NCBI GenBank assembly: GCA_020250175.1
Contig: JADCEN010000011.1
Coordinates: 62,001 to 126,000, forward strand
DNA from: Rhodobacter sp.
GTDB taxonomy: Bacteria > Pseudomonadota > Alphaproteobacteria > Rhodobacterales > Rhodobacteraceae
Direction: 5' to 3'
DNA length: 64,000 nucleotides
Part shown: positions 27,750 through 37,313 of the stretch, piece by piece
Layout: the number at the start of each line of letters is the position of its first letter
How positions within the stretch are numbered: position 1 is the stretch's first letter
Made by a program: the position numbers and the translations under genes
Notes under the pieces: model-generated
What the model was told of the DNA's origin: nothing
The model's input: only the letters and a program-made list of their open reading frames with translations
The model's database searches: none

Positions 27750-28253
27750 TCACGACTGGGCAACAGGCGGCTTTTTTGCCTCGGCGCGGCGGGCAAGCTC
27801 CTGACGGTACAGCGCCATGTAATCCACCGTGTCAACGTTCAGCGCCGGGAAGCCGCCGTCGCGGGTCACGTCCGAGATGATGCGCCGAACGAAGGGAAAC
27901 AGCATCCGCGGACATTCGATCAGCAGGAAGGGATGAAGCTGGTCCCCCGGCACGCCCTCGACCAGGAAGATACCGGCATATTCCAGTTCCATCAGAAACA
28001 GGGTGTCGCCCGTCGCCTTGTTCTTCGATGTGACACGAAACTTGTTGATCACCTCGTACTGGTTTGCCTGCGGGCGTGTGCGGGCATCCAGACTGACCTG
28101 AACCGCGATGTCGGGCTGAATCTCGCCGCCCAACAGGCCCTTCTGCGCGATGGTGTTCTCAAAGGACAGATCGCGGATAAACTGCGCCAGAACCTGCATC
28201 CGGATCTGGGCGGGGGCCTCCGGGGCGGCGCTGCCATTTGCTTCAGTCATCAA
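27750..28253 (-). CDS. secB: Protein-export chaperone SecB
   Basis: A 167-residue tetrameric cytosolic chaperone that delivers unfolded preproteins to SecA. Typical segments are IRDLSFENTIAQKG near the N terminus, the central IFLVEGVP, and PRMLFPFVRRIISDVTRDGGFPAL. The start is the ATG at 28253 (or the next ATG, MMTEAN). It lies 60 bases downstream of fxsA on the same strand. Confidence 0.95.
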   Translation of the reverse strand: MMTEANGSAAPEAPAQIRMQVLAQFIRDLSFENTIAQKGLLGGEIQPDIAVQVSLDARTRPQANQYEVINKFRVTSKNKATGDTLFLMELEYAGIFLVEGVPGDQLHPFLLIECPRMLFPFVRRIISDVTRDGGFPALNVDTVDYMALYRQELARRAEAKKPPVAQS

Positions 28254-28313
28254 GGTCTCCTGCTTCCGGTCAATTCGCGGTCGCAGGCTGTCTAGCAGGT
28301 CACGGCGGCGCGC

Positions 28314-28811
28314 TCAATGCCGCGTCCAACCCGAGGGTGGCTTGCTGCCGTCCCCGGGCAGTTCTTCCCAGGTTGTATCGATCACCTCGCCGGGCTTTGG
28401 CCGCGCTTGCGCCTTCCCCGAAGCTGCCGCCTTTGCAGCAGCATAAAGATGCGTGGCCACCGCAGCCTTGGCCCGCCGCTGCGCAAGGCGCATCACCGCG
28501 TGCCGGACCGGCGGCAGCAACAGCAGGATGCCACAAACATCGGTGAAAAAGCCGGGCAAGACAAGCAGGGCACCGGCCACTACGGTCAGAACGTCCAAGG
28601 CAAGGGCCTGGGCCGGGTTGCTGCGGGTCTGCAGCGCCACGTTCAGGTCGCGCTGCGCGCGCTCTCCCTGACTTCGGATCAGCCAGATGCCGAAGACGGC
28701 CGTTCCAATCACAATCGCCAGCGTCAGCCACAGGCCCAGCCAGGCCCCGACGGTGACGAAAAGCGAGATCTCGATCAGGGGCAGACCAAGGATCAGGGCA
28801 AACAGCCACAT
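28314..28811 (-). CDS. fxsA: FxsA family membrane protein
   Basis: A 165-residue membrane protein. Three hydrophobic segments (about 3-20, 25-46, 73-97) and the family feature LPLIEISLFVTVGAWLGLW match FxsA/YtzA. In E. coli, overproduced FxsA relieves phage T7 exclusion; its normal role is unknown. It has a charged cytosolic tail. Divergent from the Tim44-like gene, upstream of secB. Confidence 0.9.
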   Translation of the reverse strand: MWLFALILGLPLIEISLFVTVGAWLGLWLTLAIVIGTAVFGIWLIRSQGERAQRDLNVALQTRSNPAQALALDVLTVVAGALLVLPGFFTDVCGILLLLPPVRHAVMRLAQRRAKAAVATHLYAAAKAAASGKAQARPKPGEVIDTTWEELPGDGSKPPSGWTRH

Positions 28812-28921
28812 TTCATTCGTTCTCTTTCCGGGTCTGGCGGTGGACTTGGGCCTTCCCCTCCCCTACATAGGTCAGCATGTGGCAGGTTAACAACCCAAGA
28901 GCCACGCGTTCCGAGGTCTGA

Positions 28922-29584
28922 ATGGGCACTTCCGTGATTCAACTGCTGGTTCTGGCCGGTGTGGCCATCTTTCTGATATTCAAGCTGCGCTCTGTCCTGG
29001 GCACGCGCGAGGGGTTCGAAAAACCGCCCCTGCCGCTTGAAGACGCACAGGCGCGTCCGGCCAGACGCGATTTCGAAGTGATCGAGGGTGGCCCGGACCG
29101 CGACATCGTCGATCACGTGGCCGAAGGCAGCGCAGCGGCCAAGTCGCTGGCGGCAATGAAGCTGGCCGAGCCAAGCTTTTCGGTAAGCGAGTTTCTCACC
29201 GGTGCTCGCAGCGCCTATGAGATGATCCTGATGGCCTTCGAGAAGGGCGATCTCACCGGCATCCGGCCTTTCCTGTCACAGGATGTCTTTGCAACCTTTA
29301 CCGAAGTTGTCGAAGCGCGCGAGCGCGAAGGTTTGACCATTGAATCGCATTTTGTCGGCCTGCGCGAGCTTGTGCTTCAGAACGCAACCTTCGACCGGGA
29401 CTCCAAAGAGGGCGAGATCACCGTCCGCTTCGTCGCCGAACTGACATCAGTCGTGCGCAACAAGGCAGGCGAAGTGGTCGAAGGCAGCCCGACGGCGATC
29501 AAGCGGCAGCGCGATCTTTGGACCTTTGCCCGCCGGATGGGGGTAGACGATCCGAACTGGCAGCTTGTCGCCACCGGCGACTGA
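28922..29584 (+). CDS. Tim44/TimA-domain membrane-anchored protein
   Basis: A 220-residue protein with one N-terminal membrane helix (about residues 5-22) and a C-terminal Tim44-like domain (about 75-220; FLTGARSAYEMILMAFEKGDL and FTEVVEAREREGL). In alphaproteobacteria this family is considered related to the mitochondrial import motor subunit Tim44; its bacterial role is uncertain but likely lies at the inner membrane. Divergent from fxsA across 110 bases. mltA often follows this gene in relatives; here a 163-base gap leads to smr. Confidence 0.88.
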   Translation: MGTSVIQLLVLAGVAIFLIFKLRSVLGTREGFEKPPLPLEDAQARPARRDFEVIEGGPDRDIVDHVAEGSAAAKSLAAMKLAEPSFSVSEFLTGARSAYEMILMAFEKGDLTGIRPFLSQDVFATFTEVVEAREREGLTIESHFVGLRELVLQNATFDRDSKEGEITVRFVAELTSVVRNKAGEVVEGSPTAIKRQRDLWTFARRMGVDDPNWQLVATGD

Positions 29585-29747
29585 CAGAACGCCGGTGCGT
29601 GCTGCTGTGCCGTTCGTACCTGCCGGTGTATTGGCCGCAATGAGTCTGGATTGGAGCCGGGACGCGCGCCGGATCAGGCACGGTGGCAGGCCAGTCGCTT
29701 TGGTGCCCCCCTATCGCGCCTCTGCGATGCTTGCGGACCCCTGAGCC

Positions 29748-30350
29748 ATGGCGCGTCGTCGGCATCTGCGACCCGAAGAAGAAGACCTCTGGCAGGCAGT
29801 GGCCCGCACGGCGCAGCCGATGCATCCCAAGACGGGGCAGGGCCCGCGTTCGGGCAGCGCTGATCTGCTGTCACCCCTGCCAAAGGAAAAGGTGCTGTCG
29901 GCCCCGCCCGCGCTGAAGACATTCCGGGTTGGAGAGAAAGCCCGCACGGCCCTTGGGCATGGCCTTCTGGCGAGTGCGTCGGCGCCTCCGCCTGCGGCCC
30001 CGCTGCGGATGGACGCCAAGGCCTTCGCCCGGATGTCGCGCGGAAAGCTGACCCCGGAAGCCCGGATCGACCTGCACGGGCTGACGTTGGCAGCGGCGCA
30101 TCCGCAGCTGACCGGATTCGTGCTGGGCGCACAGGCCCAGGGTCTGCGGCTTGTGCTTGTCATCACCGGCAAGGGGCGACGACCCAGCGATGACGGCCCC
30201 ATCCCCGGGCGTCATGGCATCCTGCGGCATCAGGTGCCGCAATGGCTGATGCAGGCCCCGCTTGGGCCGGCCGTGCTGCAGGTGTCAGAGGCGCATCTTA
30301 AGCATGGCGGCAGCGGCGCTTTCTACGTCTACCTGCGGCGCCTCCGGTAG
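29748..30350 (+). CDS. Smr domain protein
   Basis: A 200-residue protein with a disordered N-terminal half and a C-terminal Smr domain from about residue 105: ARIDLHGLTLAAAHPQL and VLVITGKGRR, corresponding to the LDLHG and TGKG motifs. Smr domains can nick DNA or cleave RNA at collided ribosomes, and stand-alone members are poorly defined. The ATG at 29748 follows immediately after a short open frame. It ends 5 bases from the convergent lipoprotein gene. Confidence 0.88.
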   Translation: MARRRHLRPEEEDLWQAVARTAQPMHPKTGQGPRSGSADLLSPLPKEKVLSAPPALKTFRVGEKARTALGHGLLASASAPPPAAPLRMDAKAFARMSRGKLTPEARIDLHGLTLAAAHPQLTGFVLGAQAQGLRLVLVITGKGRRPSDDGPIPGRHGILRHQVPQWLMQAPLGPAVLQVSEAHLKHGGSGAFYVYLRRLR

Positions 30351-30355
30351 CGGGC

Positions 30356-31480
30356 CTATTGCCGTGTCAGTCTGTTGTTGATCGCCACGACCGGAGATAC
30401 CACAACAGCAGTGGCCTTCCGCGCCGTCAGAACCAGCCCCGGAAGCAGGCCCGCCCGCCCGGCATTGTCCCGGTCGAAGGCGGCCTGCACACTGCCGATA
30501 TTGTTCAGCAGCGTAATCAGTTCCGGGGAATCGCCGATGGTAAAATGGCCTGATCCAGTCGAATAGGCTGCAATATCAATCACGTACACCTCAAGGTCGG
30601 CTACTTGTCCGATGTCGCCGATGTTGCCAAGGCGGTTCGGCTCTCCGGTGATGAAAGACGAGAGTTGCAGCGCCCTGTCCTTGCGGGACGAAAGTATCAG
30701 AAAAGGCTGGGGCAACTCGCCAAAGGTCGAAGCCTGTGATTTGAACAACTCTACATCGATATCCGGCGAAAGAAGAACAACGCCCGCCAGATAACGGCGC
30801 AGCTTGGTCTCGTTGCGGATATCCATCTGACGCAGCGATTCGACCAGCAGAAGCGCGCCCATCGAATGGCCGACTACGATAACCTCCTGGGCACCGGCCG
30901 CCACGACCTCGTTGAACAGCGTTTCCAGGCCGTCGCGCGCATAGAGCGACGAATCCTTGTCATAGATGTACCCAAGGGCCTCACCGGCTGAGGGCCAGGA
31001 ATAGTGAACCGTCACGCGCGGCAGATCAAGATCATGGGACAGTTGCGCAATCCGGTACAGCCCTTCGGCAAAGGTATTGTTGAACCCGTGCACAAAAATC
31101 AGGGCGCGCTGCCTTGGCCCCTCTTCGGCGCGCATCGCGGCAGAGAGATCGCGGCGAAAGTCGGTGGCTGACGGATAGATCACGTCATCCACGGTCAGGA
31201 ACTCGGTGAAGGGGTCTGGGGCGCGGCCCTGCCTGGGCCACCTGATCTCACCGGGCGCACGATTCGGCGGCACGGATATGTCGTATCTGGCCAGTGACAG
31301 TACGGGTGACCGCTCTGCCCCGAACGAACCGGTCGCAGGATCAAAGGCGCGGGTCGTGCCGACAAAGATCGGCTCGACCGTGCCCACATTGCGGGCCACC
31401 GGATCGACGGTGACAACGCCGCGCTGGCCACAGGCGGCAAGCGTGCCCAGAAGGATCATCAGAACAAGCTGCCGCATCAT
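30356..31480 (-). CDS. Alpha/beta-hydrolase lipoprotein (DUF900 family)
   Basis: A 374-residue protein with a type II signal peptide: hydrophobic residues 4-15 followed by the lipobox LAAC, with Cys18 as the lipidated residue. The hydrolase body has the oxyanion stretch ALIFVHGFNNTF and the nucleophile elbow VVGHSMGALLL, placing the catalytic serine near residue 200. DUF900 proteins are predicted serine esterases or lipases of unknown substrate. Two adjacent ATG codons (31480, 31477) serve as start. The frame extends upstream without family character. Confidence 0.88.
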   Translation of the reverse strand: MMRQLVLMILLGTLAACGQRGVVTVDPVARNVGTVEPIFVGTTRAFDPATGSFGAERSPVLSLARYDISVPPNRAPGEIRWPRQGRAPDPFTEFLTVDDVIYPSATDFRRDLSAAMRAEEGPRQRALIFVHGFNNTFAEGLYRIAQLSHDLDLPRVTVHYSWPSAGEALGYIYDKDSSLYARDGLETLFNEVVAAGAQEVIVVGHSMGALLLVESLRQMDIRNETKLRRYLAGVVLLSPDIDVELFKSQASTFGELPQPFLILSSRKDRALQLSSFITGEPNRLGNIGDIGQVADLEVYVIDIAAYSTGSGHFTIGDSPELITLLNNIGSVQAAFDRDNAGRAGLLPGLVLTARKATAVVVSPVVAINNRLTRQ

Positions 31481-31568
31481 CTTGCGTTTCCCTTTCGCCG
31501 CAGCCGAAGCCATCCCTGTGGCAAGACCATGATCGCCGGGGAAAGCGCGCGTCAAGTCCGCAGCGCTG

Positions 31569-32870
31569 TCACAGCACGTACCGGCTGAGATCGGCAGAGC
31601 GCGCCAGCGCGCCCACATTCTTCTCGACAAAGGCCGCATCGACCACAACCGCATCGCCGGAACGGTCCGGGGCCGTGAAGGACAGCTCTTCAAAGACACG
31701 TTCCAGCACCGTGTAAAGCCGCCGCGCGCCGATGTTCTCGACTGCGGCATTCACCTCTGCCGCGATATGGGCCAGCGCCGAAATCCCGTCCTTCGTGAAG
31801 GTTACCGTCACCGATTCGGTGGCCATCAGGGCAGAATACTGCCGCGTCAGCGCGTTGTCCGTCTCCGTCAGAATCCGGATGAAGTCCGCTTCGGTCAGGG
31901 GCTGCAATTCCACCCGGATCGGCAGGCGACCCTGCAGTTCCGGCAGCAGGTCAGACGGTTTGGCGATATGGAAGGCGCCGCTGGCGATGAACAGGATGTG
32001 GTCGGTCTTTACGGGGCCGTATTTGGTGGACACCGTGGTGCCCTCGATCAGCGGCAGCAGGTCGCGCTGCACGCCTTCGCGGCTGACATCGGCCCCCCGT
32101 GTGTCGGACCGGGCACAGACCTTGTCGATCTCGTCGATGAAAACGATGCCGCCGTCCTGCACGGCGGCCAGGGCCGCCTTGGTGACGGTCTCGTCATCCA
32201 GAAGCTTGTCCGCCTCTTCCCCGATCAGCAGGCCATAGCTGTCGGCGACTGTCAGCCGCCTGCGCACCTTGCGCCCGCCAAAGGCCTTGCCGAACAGGTC
32301 CTGCAGCCCCTGCATCTGCTGTTCCATGCCGGGCATTGTGCCCAGCATCGGCAGACCCGGCCCCTGCTCGGCCAGGTCAAGCTCGATCATCGTGCCGTCC
32401 AGCTCGCCCCGCCTCAGCCTGGCGCGGAACATCTCGCGCGTCTGCTCGCGCGCGTCCTTGCCCGCCAGGGCCTCGATCACCCGGTCTTCCGCCGCCTTCT
32501 GGGCACGGGCGCGCACATCCTCGCGCATCCGGGCGCGGGTTTCGACGATGGCGGCATCCACCAGATCACGGATGATGCTGTCCACATCGCGGCCGACATA
32601 GCCCACTTCGGTGAACTTCGTCGCCTCGACCTTCAGGAAGGGGGCCTTGGCCAGCCTGGCCAGACGGCGGCTGATCTCGGTCTTGCCCACGCCGGTCGGG
32701 CCGATCATCAGGATGTTCTTGGGGTATACCTCATCGCGCAGATCATCGCCAAGCTGCTTGCGCCGCCAGCGGTTGCGCATCGCCACGGCCACAGCGCGCT
32801 TGGCATCGTTCTGGCCGATGATGAAGCGGTCAAGCTCTGACACGATCTCACGCGGGGTCAGGGTTGTCAT
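31569..32870 (-). CDS. hslU: ATP-dependent protease ATPase subunit HslU
   Basis: A 433-residue AAA+ unfoldase partnering HslV. It has [24 protein letters not shown] at the N terminus, Walker [13 protein letters not shown] (about 57-68), an intermediate domain, Walker [10 protein letters not shown], and the C-terminal SADLSRYVL that docks into the protease. The start is the ATG at 32870. A 118-base gap separates it from hslV upstream. Confidence 0.97.
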   Translation of the reverse strand: MTTLTPREIVSELDRFIIGQNDAKRAVAVAMRNRWRRKQLGDDLRDEVYPKNILMIGPTGVGKTEISRRLARLAKAPFLKVEATKFTEVGYVGRDVDSIIRDLVDAAIVETRARMREDVRARAQKAAEDRVIEALAGKDAREQTREMFRARLRRGELDGTMIELDLAEQGPGLPMLGTMPGMEQQMQGLQDLFGKAFGGRKVRRRLTVADSYGLLIGEEADKLLDDETVTKAALAAVQDGGIVFIDEIDKVCARSDTRGADVSREGVQRDLLPLIEGTTVSTKYGPVKTDHILFIASGAFHIAKPSDLLPELQGRLPIRVELQPLTEADFIRILTETDNALTRQYSALMATESVTVTFTKDGISALAHIAAEVNAAVENIGARRLYTVLERVFEELSFTAPDRSGDAVVVDAAFVEKNVGALARSADLSRYVL

Positions 32871-32988
32871 TTCCGCGGCCTGTCAGCAAAGTTCCGGCGC
32901 GAGTCCTTCCGGCCCAACTCTTTGTTTTTGCGGCAGTTCATTCCAGACAGAGAGATAGTGGAATTGCCCCGGATCATGTGAACCCTGC

Positions 32989-33546
32989 TCATCCTGTGAT
33001 CGTCTCCACCGTCAGGTTGCCATTGGTATAGACGCAAATCTCGGCGGCAATCGCCATGGCGCGGCGCGCGATGTCTTCGGCGGGAAGGTCTGTCGTCATC
33101 AGGCCCCGCGCCGCCGCCAGTGCGAAATTGCCGCCCGATCCGATGGCGGCCACGTCATGTTCCGGCTCCAGAACGTCCCCCGCCCCCGTGATCACGAACA
33201 GATCGCGCCCGTCGGTGACGATCAGCATGGCTTCAAGGTTGCGCAGGTACTTGTCCATGCGCCAGTCTTTGGCCAGATCCACGCAAGCCCGCGCCAGCTG
33301 GCCCGGCAAGCCTTCCAGCTTTTTCTCCAGCCGCTCCAGCAGGGTAAAGGCATCGGCGGTCGATCCGGCAAACCCCGCAACAATATCGCGCCCGCCTGGC
33401 GACAGGCGGCGCACCTTGCGCGCCGTGCCCTTGATCACCGTCTGACCAAGGCTGACCTGCCCGTCGCCTGCCACCACAACCATGCCGCCCCGCCTTACGG
33501 CAAGGATGGTCGTGCCGTGCCAGCCGGGATAGCCTTGGTCCGCCAT
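32989..33546 (-). CDS. hslV: ATP-dependent protease peptidase subunit HslV
   Basis: A 185-residue proteasome-beta-like peptidase. [12 protein letters not shown] near the N terminus supplies the catalytic threonine (Thr12 after processing), with GDGQVSLG and the conserved [14 protein letters not shown]. It forms the dodecameric core of HslUV. hslV precedes hslU, as usual. A 72-base gap to the trxA stop could hold a promoter. Confidence 0.96.
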   Translation of the reverse strand: MADQGYPGWHGTTILAVRRGGMVVVAGDGQVSLGQTVIKGTARKVRRLSPGGRDIVAGFAGSTADAFTLLERLEKKLEGLPGQLARACVDLAKDWRMDKYLRNLEAMLIVTDGRDLFVITGAGDVLEPEHDVAAIGSGGNFALAAARGLMTTDLPAEDIARRAMAIAAEICVYTNGNLTVETITG

Positions 33547-33618
33547 TGCGCCCCCTCTGTTACGCCGCGCCGCCCCGGCACACAGACCACGGCCCGCGCC
33601 GCAAGCGCTGCGGCGCGT

Positions 33619-33939
33619 TCAGATCGCCGAATTGATCCAGTTTGCAAGCGCTGCCTTGGGGGCCGCGCCGACCTTGTTCGACACCACCTTGCCATCCTTG
33701 AACAGGAACAGTGCCGGAATGCCGCGCACGCCAAGCTGCGCCGGGCTGTCGGGGTTTTCGTCGACGTTGACCTTCACGATCTTGACCCTGTCGCCATATT
33801 CGGCCGCAAGCTCTTCCAGTGCGGGCCCGATCTGGCGGCAGGGGCCGCACCATTCGGCCCAGAAATCGACAACCACCGGAACAGCGGACTGGCGGACTTC
33901 GGCATCAAAGGTGGCGTCGGTGACAGGCGTGGTTGCCAT
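33619..33939 (-). CDS. trxA: Thioredoxin
   Basis: A 106-residue thioredoxin with the active site WAEWCGPC (Cys31, Cys34), the conserved cis-proline in GIPALFLF, and KVGAAPK near the C terminus. It is a general cytosolic disulfide reductant. The start is the ATG at 33939 ([10 protein letters not shown]). It lies 53 bases downstream of addA on the same strand. Confidence 0.95.
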   Translation of the reverse strand: MATTPVTDATFDAEVRQSAVPVVVDFWAEWCGPCRQIGPALEELAAEYGDRVKIVKVNVDENPDSPAQLGVRGIPALFLFKDGKVVSNKVGAAPKAALANWINSAI

Positions 33940-33992
33940 GGTGCTCTCCAATACATCGGTTGGCACGAACCTATGGACGGGGTCACCCGCCG

Positions 33993-36900
33993 TCAAGGGA
34001 AGCCCGCCCGCTGCAGGGCGGCCATGACCAGCGCGCGGGGCAAGGGCATAAGCCGCGCGGTCGCTGTCCACAGGATGGCCACCTCTGCCTTGCGGTCCGG
34101 ATAGATTTGCCCCAGCAGCACGGCATAGGCCCCCATCTGCCGCAAAAGGCCTTCGGGCACGTCTTCGGGGCGGTCCGGCACCAGCCGGTTCGATTTGTAA
34201 TCCACGGCAAGAACCCGGTCGGGCAAGACAATAAGGCGGTCAATCGTGCCCAGCGCCCGCTGGCTGCCCAACTGCCCGGTGATGGTCACTTCCGCGAAAG
34301 CGTCCGGTGCGAACAACGCGGCCAGCGCCGGATCGGCAAGCACCGCAGTGGCCTCTGACAGAACCTGCTCAAGACAGGCGGGCTCTGCCGCCACCAGCCT
34401 GGCGGCGACGCCGGGCCAGTCTGCCCTGGGGTAACCGGGAAGATGTTCCAGCAGAAGATGCAGGTCGGTGCCGCGTTGCCTGGCCAGCGCCTCCAGCGCC
34501 GGGTCCGCCTCGCCGGGCAAGACCTTTGCGCCGCCAAGGTCGGATGGGGACAGCGGCGGCAGGGGCCGGTCTGCGATGGGGGCCGGGTACCGGGCCCAAT
34601 CGGGAATGGTGCCCTGTCCGGCGACGGGAACAGGTGGCACCGGCACGGGGTCCGGCCAGTGGCCATGACTGTGGCGCAACGTCCCGTCCGGCAGGGCCAC
34701 CGCCCCGGCGGCCTCCATCCCGGCACGCACGATAATGTGCCAGCAGGTCCTGTCCCTGGTTTCGCCCGCCGCTGCGACGATCAGCCAGGATTGCGCCCGG
34801 GTCATCGCCACATAAAGCAGGCGCAGGCTTTCCGCCGCCTCGCGGTCGCGGCGCGCGGCCATCGCCGTGGCCAGTTGGTCCGGGCTTTCCTCGGCCGACA
34901 TGCGCCAGGCCACGGGGCCTTCGGGCAGCGGCAAAAGCTCGGGTCCCGGTTTCGCCCTGCGGTCCTGGGTTTCGGGCAGGAAAACCACGGGGGCTTCCAG
35001 CCCCTTGGCCCCATGCACCGTCATCACCCGGATACGGTCCCCTGCCGAATCCATCTGCCGCTTGACATCGACATCATCCGATTGCAGCCAGCCCAGAAAG
35101 CCGGTCAGGCTTGGCACCTCGCTGCGTTCATAGGCCAGGGCCTGCGTCAGCAACTCGTCGATCCCGTCTTCGGCCTCGTCGCCCAGCCGGGCCAGCAGGC
35201 GCAGGCGGCCATCATGCCGCGTCAGCGCGCGTTCGATCAGATCGAAGGGCCGCAGGAAATCGGCCTGATCGCGCAGGTCGTGCAGGATCGCCAGCGTTTC
35301 CGGATGATCCGCGTCCCGGTCGCGCAGCGATGCCCACAGAAAACCGCTGCGGCCCTGCGCCAGATCGTAAAGCTGCGCCTCGGTCCAGCCGAACAGCGGT
35401 GACCGCAGAGCAGCGGCAAGGGAAAGATCGTCTTCGGGCGTCGCCAGAAAAGACAGAAGTGCCGCAAGGTCGCGCACGGCCAGTTCCGCCCCCAGCTTCA
35501 GCCGGTCCGCCCCGGCGATGGGCAGGCCCGCCGCCTTGCAGGCGCGGATGATCTCGGCAAACAGTGCTGACCGCCGCTGGACCAGGATCAGCACATCGCC
35601 CGCCCGAACCGGGCGCGTGCCGCCATCGAGCGGAATCTGTTCGCCCCGTGCTATCATGCCGCTGATCTCTGACGCGATGCGTCTGGCAAGCAGGGACACG
35701 GGCTGTTCTTGCGAAATCAGGTCGGTCGGGTCAAACCAGTGCTCGGGTTCCGGCTCTTTTCCGGGGGGAAGGGCAGGCCACAGGTCAACCCGGCCCGGCA
35801 TGCCGGATTTGAAGGCGATATGCTTGACCCCGCCACCCGGATCGCAGCCCCGGCGCGCGTCAAACGTCAGGTCCACCACCGACAGGATCGCGGGCGAGGA
35901 TCGAAAGGAATAGTCCAGCGTCAGGTCGGCCAGATGGGTGCCGACTTCGGCCAGCCGCGTGCCGAATTGCTGCTTCACGGCGTCGAACGCCGCAAGGTCA
36001 GCGCCCTGGAACGAATAGATCGACTGCTTCTTGTCGCCGACGACAAAGATCGTGCGTGCCGTGTCACGCGCGCCCCGGCCTGCCGTGAACTCCTGCGCCA
36101 GAAGCTCGATCACGCGCCACTGTTCGGGGCTGGTGTCCTGTGCTTCATCGACAAGGATGTGGTCAATGCCGCCATCCAGCCGGAACAGCACCCATTGCGC
36201 CACCGAAGGATCGGTCAGCAAGGCGCGTGCCTTGCCGATCAGATCATCAAAATCAAGCCAGCCGCGCGCCGCCTTTCGCCTGTCATATTCCGGCAGGAAC
36301 AGCGCGGCAAAGCGGTGCAGCGCCACTGTCCGCTCTGCCGCCATCAGGGCCAGCCGACGGGGCCGGGCCGCCTCGATGCGCAGCATCAGGGACTGGAGCG
36401 GATCGCGAAGGGGACCAAGAGCGTTGCGCAGGTCTTTGGTGGGGAAGGCATCGATCTTTGCCGCAAAGGGGGCCTTCGTATCCTTGCCGAAAAGAAGCAG
36501 ATCCTCCAGAACCGCCAACCCCGGAAGATCAGGCTGCACCATCCGCAACCGGGATGCGGCGGCTTTGTCGGTACCTTTCCCTGTCGCCAGGATGGGAACA
36601 AGCTGCCCCAGCAGATCACCCTCGCCGCCCGGAAAAACCCCGGCGAGCAGCGCCTGTACCGAAAAATCGGGCGGCAGTCCGAACAGCCGCAGGGCGTCCG
36701 CCCGCTCCAGCGGGTCTGCCAGCAGGCTGCGGGACCGGGCGATTTCGTCTGTCAGCCTGTCCAGCGCCTCGCCGGTGAACTGACCGGCCAGGTCCGCAAA
36801 GGCATCCGGGGCCAGATGATCCGCCATTTCCTCGACAACCTCGGCGCGCAGCAGCTTTGCCGCGCGGTCGTCCATCTCGGAAAACTGCGGCGAGACGCCC

Positions 36901-37313
36901 GCTTCCAGCGGAAAGCGCCGCAAAAGCGCGGCGCAGAAGGAATGGATTGTCTGAATGCGCAGCCCGCCCGGCGTTTCAATGGCGCGGGCAAACAGACGCC
37001 GCGCCTGCAACAGCGTGTCCGGGCCGACCGGGCCATCCACGCCAAGCTCGGCCAGCGCGGCGCGCAGGCGGACCTCGTCCAGCATGGCCCAGCCGCCCAG
37101 ACGGCGGAACAGGCGGTTCTGCATCTCGGACGCGGCGGCCTTGGTATAGGTCAGGCACAGGATGCGCTGCGGCTCTGCCCCGTTCAGCAGCAGCCGCGCC
37201 ACCCGGTCTGTCAGGACACGGGTCTTGCCCGACCCGGCATTCGCCGAAAGCCAGGTCGAGGCAGCGGGGTCAGACGCCTGCACCTGCCGTTCGCTTGCGG
37301 CGTTGCGCCTCAT
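33993..37313 (-). CDS. addA: Double-strand break repair helicase-nuclease AddA
   Basis: An 1106-residue UvrD-type helicase with a C-terminal nuclease. Walker A is [16 protein letters not shown] at about residues 20-35, [17 protein letters not shown] marks motif II, and [16 protein letters not shown] is a late helicase motif. The C-terminal RecB-like nuclease has [16 protein letters not shown]. AddAB resects broken ends and loads RecA after Chi-like sites, replacing RecBCD in alphaproteobacteria. It overlaps addB by ATGA at 37310-37313. Confidence 0.96.
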   Translation of the reverse strand: MRRNAASERQVQASDPAASTWLSANAGSGKTRVLTDRVARLLLNGAEPQRILCLTYTKAAASEMQNRLFRRLGGWAMLDEVRLRAALAELGVDGPVGPDTLLQARRLFARAIETPGGLRIQTIHSFCAALLRRFPLEAGVSPQFSEMDDRAAKLLRAEVVEEMADHLAPDAFADLAGQFTGEALDRLTDEIARSRSLLADPLERADALRLFGLPPDFSVQALLAGVFPGGEGDLLGQLVPILATGKGTDKAAASRLRMVQPDLPGLAVLEDLLLFGKDTKAPFAAKIDAFPTKDLRNALGPLRDPLQSLMLRIEAARPRRLALMAAERTVALHRFAALFLPEYDRRKAARGWLDFDDLIGKARALLTDPSVAQWVLFRLDGGIDHILVDEAQDTSPEQWRVIELLAQEFTAGRGARDTARTIFVVGDKKQSIYSFQGADLAAFDAVKQQFGTRLAEVGTHLADLTLDYSFRSSPAILSVVDLTFDARRGCDPGGGVKHIAFKSGMPGRVDLWPALPPGKEPEPEHWFDPTDLISQEQPVSLLARRIASEISGMIARGEQIPLDGGTRPVRAGDVLILVQRRSALFAEIIRACKAAGLPIAGADRLKLGAELAVRDLAALLSFLATPEDDLSLAAALRSPLFGWTEAQLYDLAQGRSGFLWASLRDRDADHPETLAILHDLRDQADFLRPFDLIERALTRHDGRLRLLARLGDEAEDGIDELLTQALAYERSEVPSLTGFLGWLQSDDVDVKRQMDSAGDRIRVMTVHGAKGLEAPVVFLPETQDRRAKPGPELLPLPEGPVAWRMSAEESPDQLATAMAARRDREAAESLRLLYVAMTRAQSWLIVAAAGETRDRTCWHIIVRAGMEAAGAVALPDGTLRHSHGHWPDPVPVPPVPVAGQGTIPDWARYPAPIADRPLPPLSPSDLGGAKVLPGEADPALEALARQRGTDLHLLLEHLPGYPRADWPGVAARLVAAEPACLEQVLSEATAVLADPALAALFAPDAFAEVTITGQLGSQRALGTIDRLIVLPDRVLAVDYKSNRLVPDRPEDVPEGLLRQMGAYAVLLGQIYPDRKAEVAILWTATARLMPLPRALVMAALQRAGFP

